A DNA stretch of 64,000 nucleotides from Ailurus styani (GCA_002007465.1 LNAC01000019.1:2850236-2914235), one strand, 5' to 3'; positions 12,311-24,867 are shown, counted from the stretch's first letter. The notes: generated from the letters alone by a model not told the origin. Numbers and translations are program-made.

Positions 12311-12715
12311 GCATGTGCAGGGACTGGAATAGTCAGGCGTGAAAGAAGAAAGAGTAACACAGGCAGAAGTATGTGGAGGTAGACAGCCCTGGGCTCATTC
12401 CTGATAGTGAAAGGTCTCTATGGCTGGAGAGAGGTTCCCAGAGTCCCATACATTCCAGCAAGACATAAATGTTGACGTCTCTGCACTGGCAAAATGAGTG
12501 ACAATACATGTTTGGTGAAATTAGTTTTGACTGGCACTTCATTTGATTCAGTTTGCCACCACCATCTTTAGTCTCCATAAATAAAAGACAACTGAAATTA
12601 CTGGTAATGTTATCATAGGTATAATGGAATCATTTGTCACAATCACTTTTGATCCTCATATAAACATAACCAAGTGGAGCTTGAGAATTGCCTAGTTTAA
12701 AAAAAATACAGAAAC

Positions 12716-12750
12716 TTTTTTTTTTTTTTTTATTTGGGGGAGGATACTTT

Positions 12751-12785
<35 letters not shown>

Positions 12786-12786
12786 N
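12716..12786. repeat. Two poly-T tracts, second ending in a single N
   Basis: A 15-T run, a short 'atttgggggaggatactttgttc' spacer and a second run of about 32 T end at N (12786). As at 10345, the N sits exactly at a homopolymer end. Confidence 0.85.
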
Positions 12787-14390
12787 AAATGAAATCTCTA
12801 ATCATTTTATACAATCTGTTTTTGATGGCCTACTGCCATGCCTACTGCCATGGAAAGTATCATCCTGTACTATCTTTTCATTGGCAGACTTGGAGGGGGA
12901 AAAAGCCTTGAAGTTATTTATTTGCCGCTTTAGCTCTAGAGAGCCCTTTGTCTCTCAATACTTCTGTTTTGTTCTTTAGGTACAAGAAAGGATTCATTAA
13001 GATTACCTCAAGTAAGGGAAGTACTTGTAGAGATTCCTGTGGTAATTAGAGGAATCGTATCCTATGAATACCTAGGATCAGGAGACGGTTGGGTCTCACA
13101 AACTGAAAGATTCTTGGGGACTGGAGGATCCCTAGAATACAAGGGGCCGAGTTTTCTTGTTATCCCCTCAGCAGCAGCAGTCAGTTGGATTCACTCTATT
13201 GATATATGTCGATCACTCTCTTGATGTTCTTTTATCCTGAAGCACCTCCTCACTTCTGCCATTACCAACTGCTCAATGGGTCTGAATTTCCTAAGAGAGT
13301 GTGATAGAACTTATGTAACTAATGAATGATTGAACACTACCTCAAAAACTAGTGATGTACTATACAGTGGCTAACTGAACACACACACACAAAAGAACTA
13401 ACTAATCACTGTAGACTTCCATCAAATAGAACTTTTTATGTCAGGCCACCCCATAGATTACTGGACTGCCTTTGGTCAAGGACCTTCTAGCAAAGTGTAA
13501 AACAAAGTCTCCAGTGGATTTTCCTAGCAATAACTTACGGGCAGGGAAAATTTCTTTTTAAGGAGCTATAAAATATAATTCACACCATGATTGGGTTGTA
13601 CAGGATAATTATTTTTATGCTTTCTGATTTGTAGCATAGAAAATAATTGAGAATTAATGGAAATTCTTCATAAATATGTCTCTCACTAACATACTACAAA
13701 ACCGAAATGGCAGTTTCGAGCAATATGTTCCAATTTACTATTCAGAAAATTTTTATTTTTAGCTGCAAGTGAAATTCTATCTCATTATTTTGGGTCTTGA
13801 GAGCCCTCTGTATATTGGACTTCTAGAGAAACAGTTTTAAGGTGAAAGAAGATTTTAAGAATTTTTTTGAGATTTATTTCTATCTTTATAAAAGCTTTTT
13901 GAAAATATAATATAAACTCCTAGCATGTGAGAAATTAACTAACAATTCTAATTCAGTTTACATAATTTAAGGGCAACCTTGAATTTTCATCAAATTCTTA
14001 AAAATTTTAGGTGGTATGAGAAAAATTTGCTATTTTTGAAGAGAACTGATCGTTGCACTTATAGCAGTTGCCATTAAATATGAACGAAAGGTATTATAGA
14101 TTCAGCTCTCCTTGCTATCAGCTATTCCAGTGTAGGGACATTCTTTAAAAAGCAATTCATTAAGAGTATGTGTGATTTTTCAAATGAGGAGGAAGGATGA
14201 AAATAACATTTCAATTGAATGAAAGGACTCATCATTTTGTTTCTTTAAAAAAATTTTAAAATAGATTAATCAAGGACTTTAAAGCCAAGGACAAATTATT
14301 GAAATAACTAGAGCCTATCTTGAATTACTAAATATATCAATGTAGAGTTCTGAACTCCAACTAATATTTTTGGAAGGGAGAATTATAGAT
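12787..14390. other. Intron with no recognisable element
   Basis: The start repeats 'ctactgccatg' in tandem (12829-12850), a small local duplication. Otherwise only short AT-rich patches and a brief 'acacacac' at 13380-13391 are seen. Confidence 0.45.
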
Positions 14391-14394
14391 CCTT

Positions 14395-14535
14395 TCGTCC
14401 TATCCCATTATCTTCCAGACTTGGATACTAAAGCTCAAGGTAACCAGGTGACCTGTCAAAATCACACCCTGAGCTAATGGCAGAAGAGAATCTAGAACTC
14501 ATACCTTTTAACATTCAGTCCTTGCTGTACTAGAC
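14395..14535 (-). repeat. Probable MIR fragment, antisense
   Basis: 'tacccattatcttcc'-like start, 'aaagctcaaggtaacc' and 'caaaatcacaccctgagctaatggcagaagagaatctagaac' resemble reverse-complement MIR. The match is weak. Confidence 0.45.
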
Positions 14536-15849
14536 CATATAAGCTTCATGTTATGTGTTGGGCAGTGTAAATAAACAGTGTGGAATAGTCACTCCAAATG
14601 ATGAGTAATGCATTCCAGGAAGAGAGAGTTCCTACTTCAGATGATCAATATAAATAGTAAGGTTACACTGCTCCTAACTTAAGTATATAGTTTCAGCAGA
14701 ATGCAAAACATTTAACTACTTTTGTGTGTTACAGTTTACAGAGCTGCATAACATGCTTGTCCTCAGTGTTCATTCAATATAACATATTTGTAGAAAAGGA
14801 TTACTGTATTTACTGCATGTCAGATACTATGACTTTGCAAAAAATGTTTAAGAGCCTTTAAGTGATGGGATAACAGTTCTGTTTACTCCCATTTTTACCA
14901 TCTTCAGCCATCTCTGATTGCTGACTCCAGTAAAGTGCTCTGAATGCTGTTGTGGTCCAGTCTGATCCTCAGCCTGTTACTGCAGTGCTTGTCAGAAATC
15001 ATTAGCCACTGATTTCTTTGACTAATGTTGCAGTTGATTGTCTGAATCATGTTCAGACACTGTAAATGAGGCAGAAACATCCTTTCTGCTCACCAACTGT
15101 GAAATGGCTAAAGGGGGTTAGATTGCCAGAAATCAGAATAAATGTATTTCCGATAAGACTTGACATTGATTTCAAGCTCAAGATGGCAAACTTGATTTTT
15201 TTATTTCTGTATTTCTTATTGCACAAGAGTAAATCTGTATCATCGCCTTTTTCTCCTCAAAGTAATGCATGATATTGAGTACAGTGCCGAACTTTTGTTA
15301 TGAAATGGCACAATTTTGGGTTTGGGTAGGAGATGTATAACAGCTGTACGATCTTTTTATGATGGGCAAGGAAGAAGAGGCAAAAAATACACCCTAGGTA
15401 ATAGACGATAACTTATAAATAAACCTGATGGATGTCTCTTTATGGTTTCACAGACATTTTTTGGTCCAGGTGGGTTTATTTAAACTCATCTAGAACTCAG
15501 ACAAAACTAAAAACAGAACATTCAAATGTGGCTACACTGTTGGAGTTACATTCTCACTCATTTCAGAGTCTTCTGTATAACTCAGTGTGTTACGAGGCTT
15601 TGGGGAGGGAAAACAGCTGTCTTTCAGTATTAGAAGGACTGTTCTGTGGATGAGGGATGGATTCGTCTTGTGTTGTCCTACAAAACACAACCATGGCTAG
15701 CAGGTAGAGGTACCAGTTTTGCTTAACTTAACCAATAGTTTTCTCACGTAATTCTTCAGTGATAGAGCAGGTGGCTCCACAAGAGGTTGTTTCCGATCAT
15801 GAAAATAGTTGAGGTAAAGGCCAAATCAGGATTGCTTCACATCGACACT

Positions 15850-16047
15850 ATTCACTTTTTGGTCTGGATAATTCTTTGTTATGGGGGTCTAGCATGTGCA
15901 TTGTAGGGTATCTAGCAACGTCTTTGGCTTCTACTCACTAAATAATAGTAGCAACCCTCCCAATTATGACAACCTCAAATATCTCCAGACATTACCAAAT
16001 ATCCCCTAGAGGGAAAAATCACCCCCATTTGAGAACCACTTAGATAA
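15850..16047 (-). mobile_element. MER20-type hAT-Charlie DNA transposon relic
   Basis: 'ggtctggataattctttgtta', 'tgcattgtagggtatctagcaacgtc', 'ctccagacattaccaaatatcccctagaggg' and the terminal 'gagaaccactt' match MER20 in reverse orientation. It is a non-autonomous element with no coding capacity, nearly full length. Confidence 0.88.
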
Positions 16048-16084
16048 GATAAGTATATGGGGAAATTAAGCAGTTGCTTTATTC

Positions 16085-16265
16085 AAATTTTTAGTAGGTA
16101 TTATTAATACCTCATCTTATTGGAACCTTATAACATCCCTTCAAGGTAGACTTTATTCATTTCCATTTTATACCTGAGGAAATAAACTCAGAGAGAGTAA
16201 GTCACTTGACACATGTCACTCAGCTCAGTAGTAGACCTGTGTGACTTGAAAGCCTATGCTATTTG
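16085..16265 (-). repeat. MIR SINE, antisense
   Basis: 'catttccattttatacctgaggaaataaactcagagagagtaagtcacttgacacatgtcactcagct' is the reverse MIR core. Confidence 0.82.
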
Positions 16266-16744
16266 AAGAAAATGTGAACACCCAGAGGGAAATTTGATTA
16301 ATTATCCCATAAGACTCCTCCAAAGCCTGGTCTATGCCCGCAGGGGAGAAGTCCCTACTGATTTCAAATATTGAATTAACTAAGAAAGAGAGCAGTGGGG
16401 GAGGGTGGTAAGTGAAGAAAGGAATGTCTGTAGAAAAAAACCCATCAAAAATATGAAGTAAAAGTAGGATTATAGCTCTGAAATTTTTGCAAAATTACAA
16501 AATTTCCATCCCAAATGGGCTAGATGTTAAAGCATATTTTATGTGGTGGTTTCCATGAATTGTCTTTCTACAGAAACAGTGATAGACAGGGTCACCAGCC
16601 AGAGCATGAAGGCCCATTTAAACTTCATTTCACTGATCTGTCTTAGTTTGAGTTCTGCGTTCTTGGTGTTAGGCCAGAGGGGAAAAAGAAGAGTATTTCC
16701 TCTCATTTCCTGAGACACAGGAACAACTCTGCATTAAATCTTTT

Positions 16745-16864
16745 GAGGGGCACTTGGTCAGTTAAGCATCTGACTTTGATCTCAGCTCAGGTCTTGATCT
16801 CAGGGTCTCTGGGCATGGAACCTACTTAAAAAAAAAAGTTTTGTTTTGTTTTGTTTTGTTTTAA
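16745..16864 (+). mobile_element. Truncated CAN-SINE with (TTTTG)n tail
   Basis: 'aggggcacttggtcagttaagcatctgac' and 'gctcaggtcttgatctcagggtc' are the SINE head and core. The CT-rich middle is deleted, and the copy passes into an A-run and then repeated 'ttttg' (16839-16862). It is an old, internally deleted copy. Confidence 0.85.
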
Positions 16865-17124
16865 ACTTGGGTAATGGGAAACAAGATAGGCAACTACACC
16901 ATCTTGGATGTGGCATATTTTAACCAAACACGTTGAGCTGCCTAGAAAGTAGAAAGACAAAAACTATGAATAAAATAATCCTGCAAAAGACTATACTTAT
17001 GAGCATGTAGAATAAGGAATGAAAGTGAATAACCCACCCCATCTTCAAAAAAATAGTCACATTCCTTCTTTGTAATCAAATAGATAAATTGCAGCTTGAA
17101 AGTTTGTCACTTGATACCATCAGT

Positions 17125-17215
17125 TAAAACTGTGATTAAAAGCTAATGATGTACTGTATGGTGACTTACATAACATAACATAACATAACAAATAAATAAA
17201 TAAAATATTTTTAAA
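17125..17215 (+). mobile_element. 5'-truncated L1 3' end
   Basis: 'aaaagctaatgatgtactgtatggtgactta' followed by repeated 'cataa' units and 'aaataaataaataaa' is the 3' terminus of carnivore L1. Only the last ~90 bases were inserted. Confidence 0.75.
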
Positions 17216-17294
17216 AATGAAAAAAACCTGTGATTACTTTGTTCACGTTACTAGACAAAACATTCTACGGGTGAATCTTAAAGCAGACTTTCTA

Positions 17295-17645
17295 TTGGAC
17301 ATTGTTGCTTCTGTGTACTCTGGTAAAACTTCTTTCTCATTGTATGACTCCTTCCCTTCCCCTAACCTTTGTTCAAGCTGCCTTCCTCACCACTGACCCA
17401 ATCCTGTCATTCCTTTAGATTGAGTTTCTCTTCCTTTAGGAAGCCTTTCCCAGATCTTCACTGTTGCTACATTATCTGAAATTCACTCATGTATATATTT
17501 CATTACAAATTTTCTCTCCATCTCCGAGATGCAGTGTAGATTGCCTGGGGGCAGGGATTTTGTATTATTTGCTGTTGTATGTCTAGCACCCAGAACATGG
17601 GTTGGCCCGTAGAAGACACTCAGTCTTTGTTTAATGAATTAATGC
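17295..17645 (+). repeat. L2 LINE 3' end
   Basis: 'aggaagcctttcccagatcttc', 'gcctgggggcagggattttgtattatttgctgttgtatgtctagcaccc' and 'tttgtttaatgaattaa' are the conserved L2 3' end. Confidence 0.85.
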
Positions 17646-18293
17646 CTTTGGACTAGATTTTTACCCCTTAATACAGACTTACAGCACTATATAATGTCAG
17701 TGTCTGTAAGTCTTACTGCTTTAGTAAGGCCTTTAAGAGCAGGGATATATCTATATTACATATACAAATACGTAATATACACTGTGTACATAAAATATAT
17801 ATGTATGTAGTTTTATCTTGCAATCACATGTAATGATCTGATAGAATCTACTAGAAGAGTACTTTGCATAATATATTGGTTCTGAAGGTTGAGCATTATG
17901 AAGAAAGCAATAATGAGAAGGAGTTACCTTTTAGGTATCAGTGACTAACAAATACCTGATGTTCACATCTGCTGCTGCACGTTTCCCCTCTTCCCTTTTA
18001 TCATTCTCTTCCATACCACTTTGATAAGGAGATCGTGGAGATCTGTGTGAGCTTCTGGAAAACCTAAGGTATAGAAGTAGACCCAAACAAAGAGGTTATA
18101 AAAATCAGTACCTGCTTAAAGGATCATATCATGAGGCCAAATTTTAAGAGAAAGCTGGCCTTTTTTGTTGTTGTTTTATAATCTTGCCTCAAATTATCCT
18201 GCACACACTATTTGAATTATTTCATTTCGCTTTGGTAGGCTGCATAAAGCTCCACCCAGAAGAAGAGATTTGGGGCTAGCAAGCGTCCTTTTT

Positions 18294-18526
18294 AAAATGT
18301 AACTTCTGGGGTCACCTGGGTGGCTCAGTCAGTTAAGCATCTGACTCTTGGTTTCAGCTCAGGTCATGATCTCAGGATTGTGAGAATGATCCCCACTTCA
18401 GGTTCTGTGCTCAGTGGGGAGTCTGCTTGAGATTCTCTCCCTCTGCCCCTTTCTCTGCTTGCTCTCTCTCTGTCTCTCTCAAAATAAATAAGTCTTAAGA
18501 AAAATAAAATAAAACTACAACTTCTT
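18294..18526 (+). mobile_element. CAN-SINE
   Basis: The body is at about 18308-18510 with 'ggtcacctgggtggctcagtcagttaagcatctgactcttgg' and 'gctcaggtcatgatctcagg'. The flanks resemble each other imperfectly (aaaatgtaacttct, then aaaactacaacttctt), so it is an older insertion. Confidence 0.95.
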
Positions 18527-18912
18527 GCGGAGTTAGTGATCTTTGAGTCATTCATACCTAAGTATGAACTACTTTAATCAACTACTGTCCTTCTATCTGT
18601 TACTCAGCTGAGGAAATTTCCCTGGTGAAATACGAACACACAGGGTGAGGGAGGTGGACCAAAAGGGAACAGGGCAAATGCGAAGGTATTTCGGAATATT
18701 TTCTAAGGCAAACCTTTCACCCAACGAAGAAAGAAAAAACATATTTTTCCCCATCTCTCTTCTTTCTCTTCCAAAAAGCAAACATAGCTACAAATGAAAG
18801 GGTAACACGAGGGATCGTCGTAGTGATAGAACATTTCTATATCTTGACTGTGATGGTGGTGTTTACCTGAATAGATGCATGTAATACAATCGCATAAGAT
18901 TAACACTCACAT

Positions 18913-18943
<31 letters not shown>
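18913..18943 (+). repeat. (CA)n microsatellite
   Basis: About 15 uninterrupted CA units. A likely length-polymorphic marker. Confidence 0.98.
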
Positions 18944-18944
<1 letters not shown>

Positions 18945-19494
18945 GAGCAAGTGTAAAACTCATGAAATCTGAATGAAGTGGGTGAATTGTATCAACTTCA
19001 GTTTCCTGGTAGTGTTTGGCAGGATGTTACATGGCTGAGGGATAAGTGAGAGTGCTCTGTATTATTTCTTACAATTGCATGCAGATCTACAGTAATGTTA
19101 AAGTACATAAAGGTTTTAAAATTTTTGACCAGGACAGTGTTTTCTTATAACAGCTGGCTTGCAGAGGGGTGAGGAGATGATTCCATCTGATCTGGGAAAG
19201 TTAGGCCAGGAATGATTGTCATTGTAGTGGTTTAAAGCAGGTTTCAGCTTTGAAAACAAGTATAAGGGCCATTATTGTTGGAATTTTTTTTCTGTGTTAA
19301 TGTTGTCTACAGTAAGGGGATTGTAAGAGTGGATGTACCCTCATCACTGGAAGTGCTCAACATGTAAGGATAGAAAACAGTTGGGTGTTTGAAATTAATA
19401 GACCTAATAATGACTTCTTATGTATCTGCCCTTAAAGGTGCCAAAGCTCAGGCACAAAATTTATTCTTACAATCTTCTGGGAGGACAAGGCTAC

Positions 19495-19497
<3 letters not shown>

Positions 19498-19557
<60 letters not shown>
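19498..19557 (+). repeat. (CT)n microsatellite
   Basis: About 30 perfect CT units followed by a CT-rich shoulder. The two long overlapping frames reading Ser-Leu repeats here are artefacts of the repeat. Pure homopurine/homopyrimidine tracts of this length can form triplex DNA. Confidence 0.98.
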
Positions 19558-19559
<2 letters not shown>

Positions 19560-21460
19560 CCTCCCTCTCTTTTTCTCCAAGCCCCTCCCCATCACTTTGT
19601 TGACAGGTGACAGTCTTGACTTAAATCCAATGCTCCCTTGAAGAGTATTTCAACAAAAGAAATTAATGATCCTTAAAATTTTATTTTACAGCAAACAATT
19701 CTTCAAAGAATATGTCACATATTGCCAGCATTATTCTTTTGCACATTCTAATTTTTTATGCTAAGTATTCTACTAGTTTTGTTTTTAGATGACCAGTAGA
19801 AATTACCTCATTTTAAGAACTCGGATTTTATTTGAAAATGCCTTTTCAGGTAAATCAGTTTTATGGGAAGATAAAGACCATTGCCTTTAAAACTTCAAGT
19901 AAAATAGTTTTCAAAGCTTCATCTCCATTATTCACTGAAATTATTGGAGAAATTTGAGTAGCCATGTAGCACTCAATTTTTATTAGGAATATGAACTGAT
20001 TTTTCCAACTGTGATAACCTTGTATCATGCACTGGTTGGTGTTCGTTGAAATTTACCTAGTACTGTGCTTAATTGGTGTTGTCCTTGGTCTTTTGAGGGT
20101 TGATTTAGTTCATTGTCAATACAGTTTAAAGATACATAATGAATTTCCAACTCATCAAAATAGTTTGAACCTGAGAGTCTTAATTCTCTCCTTTTATCTT
20201 TGATTTGTGATGATAGAATTTAACTTTCCAGACTGTGGATTTGTTTCCAACATATGCTTGTCCAGGGCTATTTGGTCAAGTATAGTGGATCCCTCAGATC
20301 TGCACAATGTATTTTCTCACTTGAAGTATTCTTTTTAAAAAACTCCAATATTTGTCTAACAATTCAAATTGATTAATGTTTATTCATTTGTATATTATAC
20401 CTTGCCTACCTTAATTAAAAAGCAAGTAAGATAGCTTACCATAAGGGCAACATAAAACATCTTTGTTTTCTACACAATTAGTAATCTCAAGTTATTTTTC
20501 CACTTTTATGAGTTTTTCCCTTGCAACAATCAATGTCCTTTCTACTCCCCTTAGATCGGACTACAGGATTTCCCAATCTGCTGAATTTTGCCTTGTGTTC
20601 GCTTTGTGATTCACCTGTGTGCGTTTACTCTCGCCCACTAGAGCCCACACTCCTGAGGAGCAGAGGTCCTGTCTGATTTAGGTGGGCTCCTCTGTGGCAC
20701 TTTGCAGGTCTTCAGTTTGGATTTCATGTCATTCATTGTTTCCCTACCAGGCCAGTAATGAACTAAATACTTCCTACTGCCTAAACAGTTCCTGTTTTTA
20801 GGTAAAATGTGTGAGCTGACGTATGAACTCTCTTAAGCCACAAACTAAAATACGTTGCCTTTCCTTTGAGGAGAGAAGCCCCTACGAGGAGTTGTTCATT
20901 AATGGCTGGTTCACAGACTCCCCAAAATCTTGTCCTGTGGCTTATATAGCACTCTATGTCATCTTCTGATGGCCTCAGGACAACTCTCAGAGCAGGTTTT
21001 CTTTTTCATTTCTGAGGAAATCTCCTCCAGGAGCTTTCCTGGACCAAATCTGTGAAAGAATAGGACTTGAATCCAAATCGCCTTACACTGAGGTTAGTGT
21101 TCATTCCAGTAGACCATGTCTGGCTCCAGAAGGAAGATTCTATGGAGTCAAGTCTGAGGCCAAAACCAAAAGTCCAGACTGAGCTCGTTTTTGCCCCTGC
21201 TCCTTCCAGGAAATGCTGCACACTTGTTTGGGATAGGAGTCATCAGCCCAGAAGTATTTACTTGTAATTTCTTGGATACCTACCTTCCTATCCATTAGGG
21301 TAAGAGTCATACCCCTAAGATAATGGGTGCCTGTGGATACTTCCTATACTGCTTCAGGTGGCCAGGGGCGTGGGAGAGTATGCAGGATAAGCATGGTATA
21401 AGCCCTGGGGAATCCTGCCTTTAGTCATCGCTAATTCACACAGTGCATCAACCTAAACCT
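19558..21460. other. Intron, mostly unassigned
   Basis: No element is confidently seen at 19558-20950. 20990-21130 ends in 'gacttgaatccaaatcgcc' and 'ttccagtagaccat', which may be the 3' piece of an antisense MIR. Confidence 0.4.
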
Positions 21461-21464
21461 CTGT

Positions 21465-21575
21465 ACCACAAGACAGTGAATGGCTTCAGGGCTGCAAGCA
21501 TGTTCCCTTCTATTTAAGATTTCTTAGGGTCTAACATAGCACCTGGTACACAGTAATGATATTTGCTGAATATAC
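21465..21575 (+). repeat. L2 LINE 3' fragment
   Basis: 'agggtctaacatagcacctggtacacagtaatgatatttgctgaata' matches the L2 3' terminus. It is weak upstream. Confidence 0.55.
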
Positions 21576-21579
21576 AAAT

Positions 21580-22985
21580 TGTTTTTGGCAGGAAATATAA
21601 TAATATTCGATCTTAAAGTTTTAGAATGTCATATAAAGATGTATGGACCAAAAAAGACACTAGAAGGTGTCTTTCTAAATATTTTGATATTTGGATTCAA
21701 TAAGGTCTCTTATAAATTCACAAAATTCATGAATTCTGCCCCTTCACGAGAAAGGTCTGTGTCAAGTTATATCAGACTTAATGTAGGTGTTTTCAGTTAT
21801 GCAAGACAAAGTAGAGAATATTCTCAGGTTTATACAAGGCATATTAAGAGGCTTAAAAATAAGAATCAAAATTTTGAACTTTGTGGGTTTAAGAGGAATT
21901 AAAACCCTGGGTCAATATGTATCAGTAAGTTTCAATACCAGTGTTCTATCAAGAAGTCACTTATAAACTGCACACACACACAAAATTTATGAGGTATCAT
22001 GATGACATCACTGAAATTATTTCCAAATATTAATCTTAAGAAAGTAAAGTCAAATATCAACACTGCCTCTAATACTTAAATCTTCAAAGCTTCCTAATTC
22101 AGGCAGCAGCACACGGCACATATTTACGTCTTCCCTCACCCTGACTCTCTCTCTCCAAACGCTGTCAAACGACTTTCCCTAATTCTGTCTTAGAAAATGT
22201 GCAGAAAGGATTTCCATTGAGGTCTTTGGAGATTTCCTGTGTCCTCATGTGTGTAATAGGTTGGGTCAAGTAACAATGAAGGAAGAAGAAAGAATAGGAA
22301 TTTTGTTTTACATATTTTCCTCCTTCTGGCCACTGAAAGAGAAAAAGAATAAAAAGGGAAATTATACCATAAAGGTGGTGTCCATGTTAAATTAAATTAA
22401 GATCATATGTTTGGCGGTGGCAGCCATAATCTTTTGATTATTGAAGAGATTGTTGGTAATGAAGTACATTTTTAAGAAGTATTTTTAGTGTATACCGAAT
22501 ACACGCACAAACTGTGAGATATGCATCTAATAAAATGATAGATTTAGAAATTCCCTAGCACCTAAATTCACGCTTTTCAGAACAGCTATTTATAGAAAGA
22601 AAAGTGATATGTAAGCTACCCCAGCAGAATATTATAATCTGCCTTCTATTACCTTACATAATAGTATCATATTTTAAAATAATGTTGTAAACCATTCAAT
22701 TATTTATTCACACCTAAGTTCTATAAATTGAAAGATTTGGGATTGTGCAAGAAAAGAATTATTTTTACAAAAGTAAGACCTCACTGTCATGGCTTAAAGA
22801 CATTGCTGTGAAACAAGTTATGCTATAGATAAAAATAAACCAAACCAACATGAATTTTTAATAAACAAAAAATATTTTATGGGACATTAAAAACAACTAT
22901 TAATTTTCAGTTTTTCTGTTATGAAATGAAACATCAGTGAATCTGGCCGTGCTGTATATTTAATATGTATTTCTTTTCCTGATAG
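21580..22985. other. Intron before the first TTC29 exon; nothing else recognised
   Basis: The 107-codon open frame at 21579-21902 is Lys/Asn-rich, shows no family I recognise and has no splice support. 22510-22985 is AT-rich and ends in the acceptor. Confidence 0.45.
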
Positions 22986-23077
22986 GTCCTTAACACTTAC
23001 AGTAAAATCTCCACAGACCTGGATGATGATCTCAGCCTGGGGAAGGCCTATGAAGCAATAGCCAAGGTCCTGCAGAG
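22986..23077 (+). CDS. TTC29: TTC29 internal exon (first of three in the window)
   Basis: This exon of tetratricopeptide repeat protein 29 is 92 nt and is read from its first base (GTC). It contains DLDDDLSLGKAYEAIAKVLQ, which I recognise as the middle of TTC29. It ends with two bases (AG) of a split Ser codon completed by C of the next exon. The acceptor is a pyrimidine-rich tract ending 'ttttcctgatag' and the donor is a near-consensus 'cagag|gtaagt'. The segment is the first helix of a TPR that continues into the next exon (AYEAIAKVLQ then SQGEMTEAIKYL). TTC29 is a testis-enriched axonemal/flagellar protein. From family knowledge, loss causes malformed sperm flagella and male infertility, and the TPRs act as a protein-docking scaffold. 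By memory of the roughly 475-residue human protein, this exon is near residues 294-324. The preceding exon was not found in the 22,985 bases to the left, so that intron is very long. Confidence 0.95.
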
Positions 23078-24054
23078 GTAAGTTAGCACATCCTTGTCTT
23101 GCTGTCACTGTGAATTCACTCAGCTGTGAAAGACTTAAATTGTTTGAGGTCTGTCGCTTTCCATTACTGCCTGCTTAAATTTTAAGCAGTGCCCTTCTTA
23201 AGTGACCCTTTCATCGTAAGTTATTTTAAACCAATGTGGCATTTTAAAATTTGCACCTAAACTCTCCTTTGTCTATGGCTCCTTTGTACTATTTTATTTT
23301 TGATTTTCTGTAAGTTTAGTGAGGACCTTGAATGAAAGGGAAAAATCAGGTCACATCTTACAGGTTAAAAAAGCAGAGAGCACAGAAATATATAGTACGC
23401 TTCAGTAACTGTAGCTCACTGTAACCTTTCCGGATCTCTTCTTGGAGGAAAGTTTTCATTTATGCTTCAGTCTTGCTTTTTCCATTAAGACATCTTTCCT
23501 TTGGGCGTACGTATCTGGATAAACAACTGAATGGGAGAACGATATTCCCTCTATTTCATTTAAAACAAAAAATTTAATAAAAATATACCTGAACAAATTT
23601 TTCCTTGGAAAACATATGATTTGCCCTTTACTTGTATTGTGATCATTGTATATTCCATTTAATTATTGCATTATGTTGTAATGTTATTATTTAATTCAAG
23701 GTAGAATAAGAAAAGTTATCAAAATTAAGGCCTTGGGTTTGGTATGTTATCTTATACCCAAGATATGGCTTTTTAAGAATATTAGTGCTGGTAGCAATAG
23801 TAGTTAGTAGTGGGAAGAAGAAGAAGAAAAAGAACAGATATAGCTTGTGCCAAGTTCTAATTCCTGTACTTCAACTTGTAAACACATACAAAGTAGTGCT
23901 TTAAAAGATAAAATTGTTATTTAAAAGATTAAATGCGTAGTGAACTGAAAGTACATCATCATTATATAATCACCACTGCCAATATAATAAATAAATAATT
24001 AAATATTAAAATACCCATGCCAACAAAATGAAAGGTCCCTACAAAATACCAAAT
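23078..24054. other. AT-rich intron; nothing recognised
   Basis: Only short purine-rich ('aagaagaagaaaaagaa', near 23817) and AT patches are present. Confidence 0.45.
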
Positions 24055-24296
24055 AAAAGACAATGCCGTCGGGGCACCTGGGTGGCTCAGTGGGTTAAAG
24101 CCTCTGCCTTCGGCTCAGGTCATGATCTCAGGGTCCTGGGATCAAGGCCCGCATCAGGCTCTCTGCTCAGCAGGGAGCCTGCTTCCCCCTCTCTGTCTCT
24201 GCCTGCCTCTCTGCCTGCTTGTAATCTCTCTCTCTCTCTCTCTATGTCAAATAAATAAATAAATAAAATCTTTATAAAAAAAAAGACAATGCCGTC
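24055..24296 (+). mobile_element. Young CAN-SINE with perfect 16-bp target-site duplication
   Basis: The body at 24071-24280 has an intact head ('ggggcacctgggtggctcagtgggttaaagcctc'), core, CT repeat and 'aaataaataaataaataaaatctttat' tail. The duplication aaaagacaatgccgtc is identical at 24055-24070 and 24281-24296. It is full length with little sign of decay. Confidence 0.98.
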
Positions 24297-24601
24297 ATCG
24301 CTGGATAAGTGGTTAGGGACACAGATATATCTATAAGGAAAGTATGGCTATTTACTCCAGGAAGGCGGGGCCAGCCATGGGTAAAGCAAGCAACGTGTGA
24401 GTGTTGCGGTTCTTCCAAGTAAAGATCGGTAATAAGCCTGTGGAAAATCAACCCAGCTATCCCTTAAACTTTTACTTTGCATGTAACAACTGGAAAGAAG
24501 CAGATGTTTGAACACAAAGAAGAGATTTATAAGTTTTCAATTTAATGTCTATTTGTAACAAACCAACTCTGTGCCCTTCGGTGCAGTTCATTTTGATTAT
24601 T

Positions 24602-24867
24602 AAATTACTTGACTCCCGGGCACCTGGGTGGCTCAGTGGGTTAAAGCCTCTGCTTTCGGCTCAGGTCATGATCTCAGCGTCCTGGGATCGAGGCCCGCAT
24701 CGGGCTCTCTGCTCAGCAGGGAGCCTGCTTCCTCCTCTCCCTGTCTCTCTGCCTGCCTCTCTGCCTACTTGTAATCTCTCTCTCTGTGTCAAATAAATAA
24801 ATAAAATCTTTAAAAAAAAAAAAATTACTTGACTCCGTTNAAAAAAAATAAATTACTTGACTCCGTT
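24602..24867 (+). mobile_element. Young CAN-SINE with target site present three times around an N
   Basis: The body at about 24617-24821 is a full-length SINE of the same subtype as its neighbour 340 bp upstream. The target site aaattacttgactcc occurs at 24602 and again directly after the tail at 24822. It occurs a third time after an N (24840) and a short A-run, at about 24850. Two copies are expected from retroposition. The third, next to an N, is most simply an assembly duplication. Confidence 0.95.

Larger units (their letters stand above)
1..22985 (+). other. TTC29: TTC29 upstream intron (3' part)
   Basis: The region before the first recognised exon is interpreted as intron because the protein upstream of that exon must be encoded to its left and no matching exon was seen. 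It is AT-rich and holds MIR, L2, L1, MER20 and CAN-SINE copies listed separately. The true 5' boundary lies outside the window. Confidence 0.8.

Noticed and set aside
19389..19641. Two overlapping frames with long Ser-Leu repeats
   Set aside because: They are translations of the (CT)n microsatellite in two frames.
22887..23108. Antisense open frame across the first TTC29 exon
   Set aside because: It is a shadow of the sense exon.
24028..24796. Two frames with WVAQWVKASAFGSGHDLRVL-like and LSGLKPLLSAQVMISASW-like text, seemingly a repeated protein domain
   Set aside because: Both are translations of CAN-SINEs.
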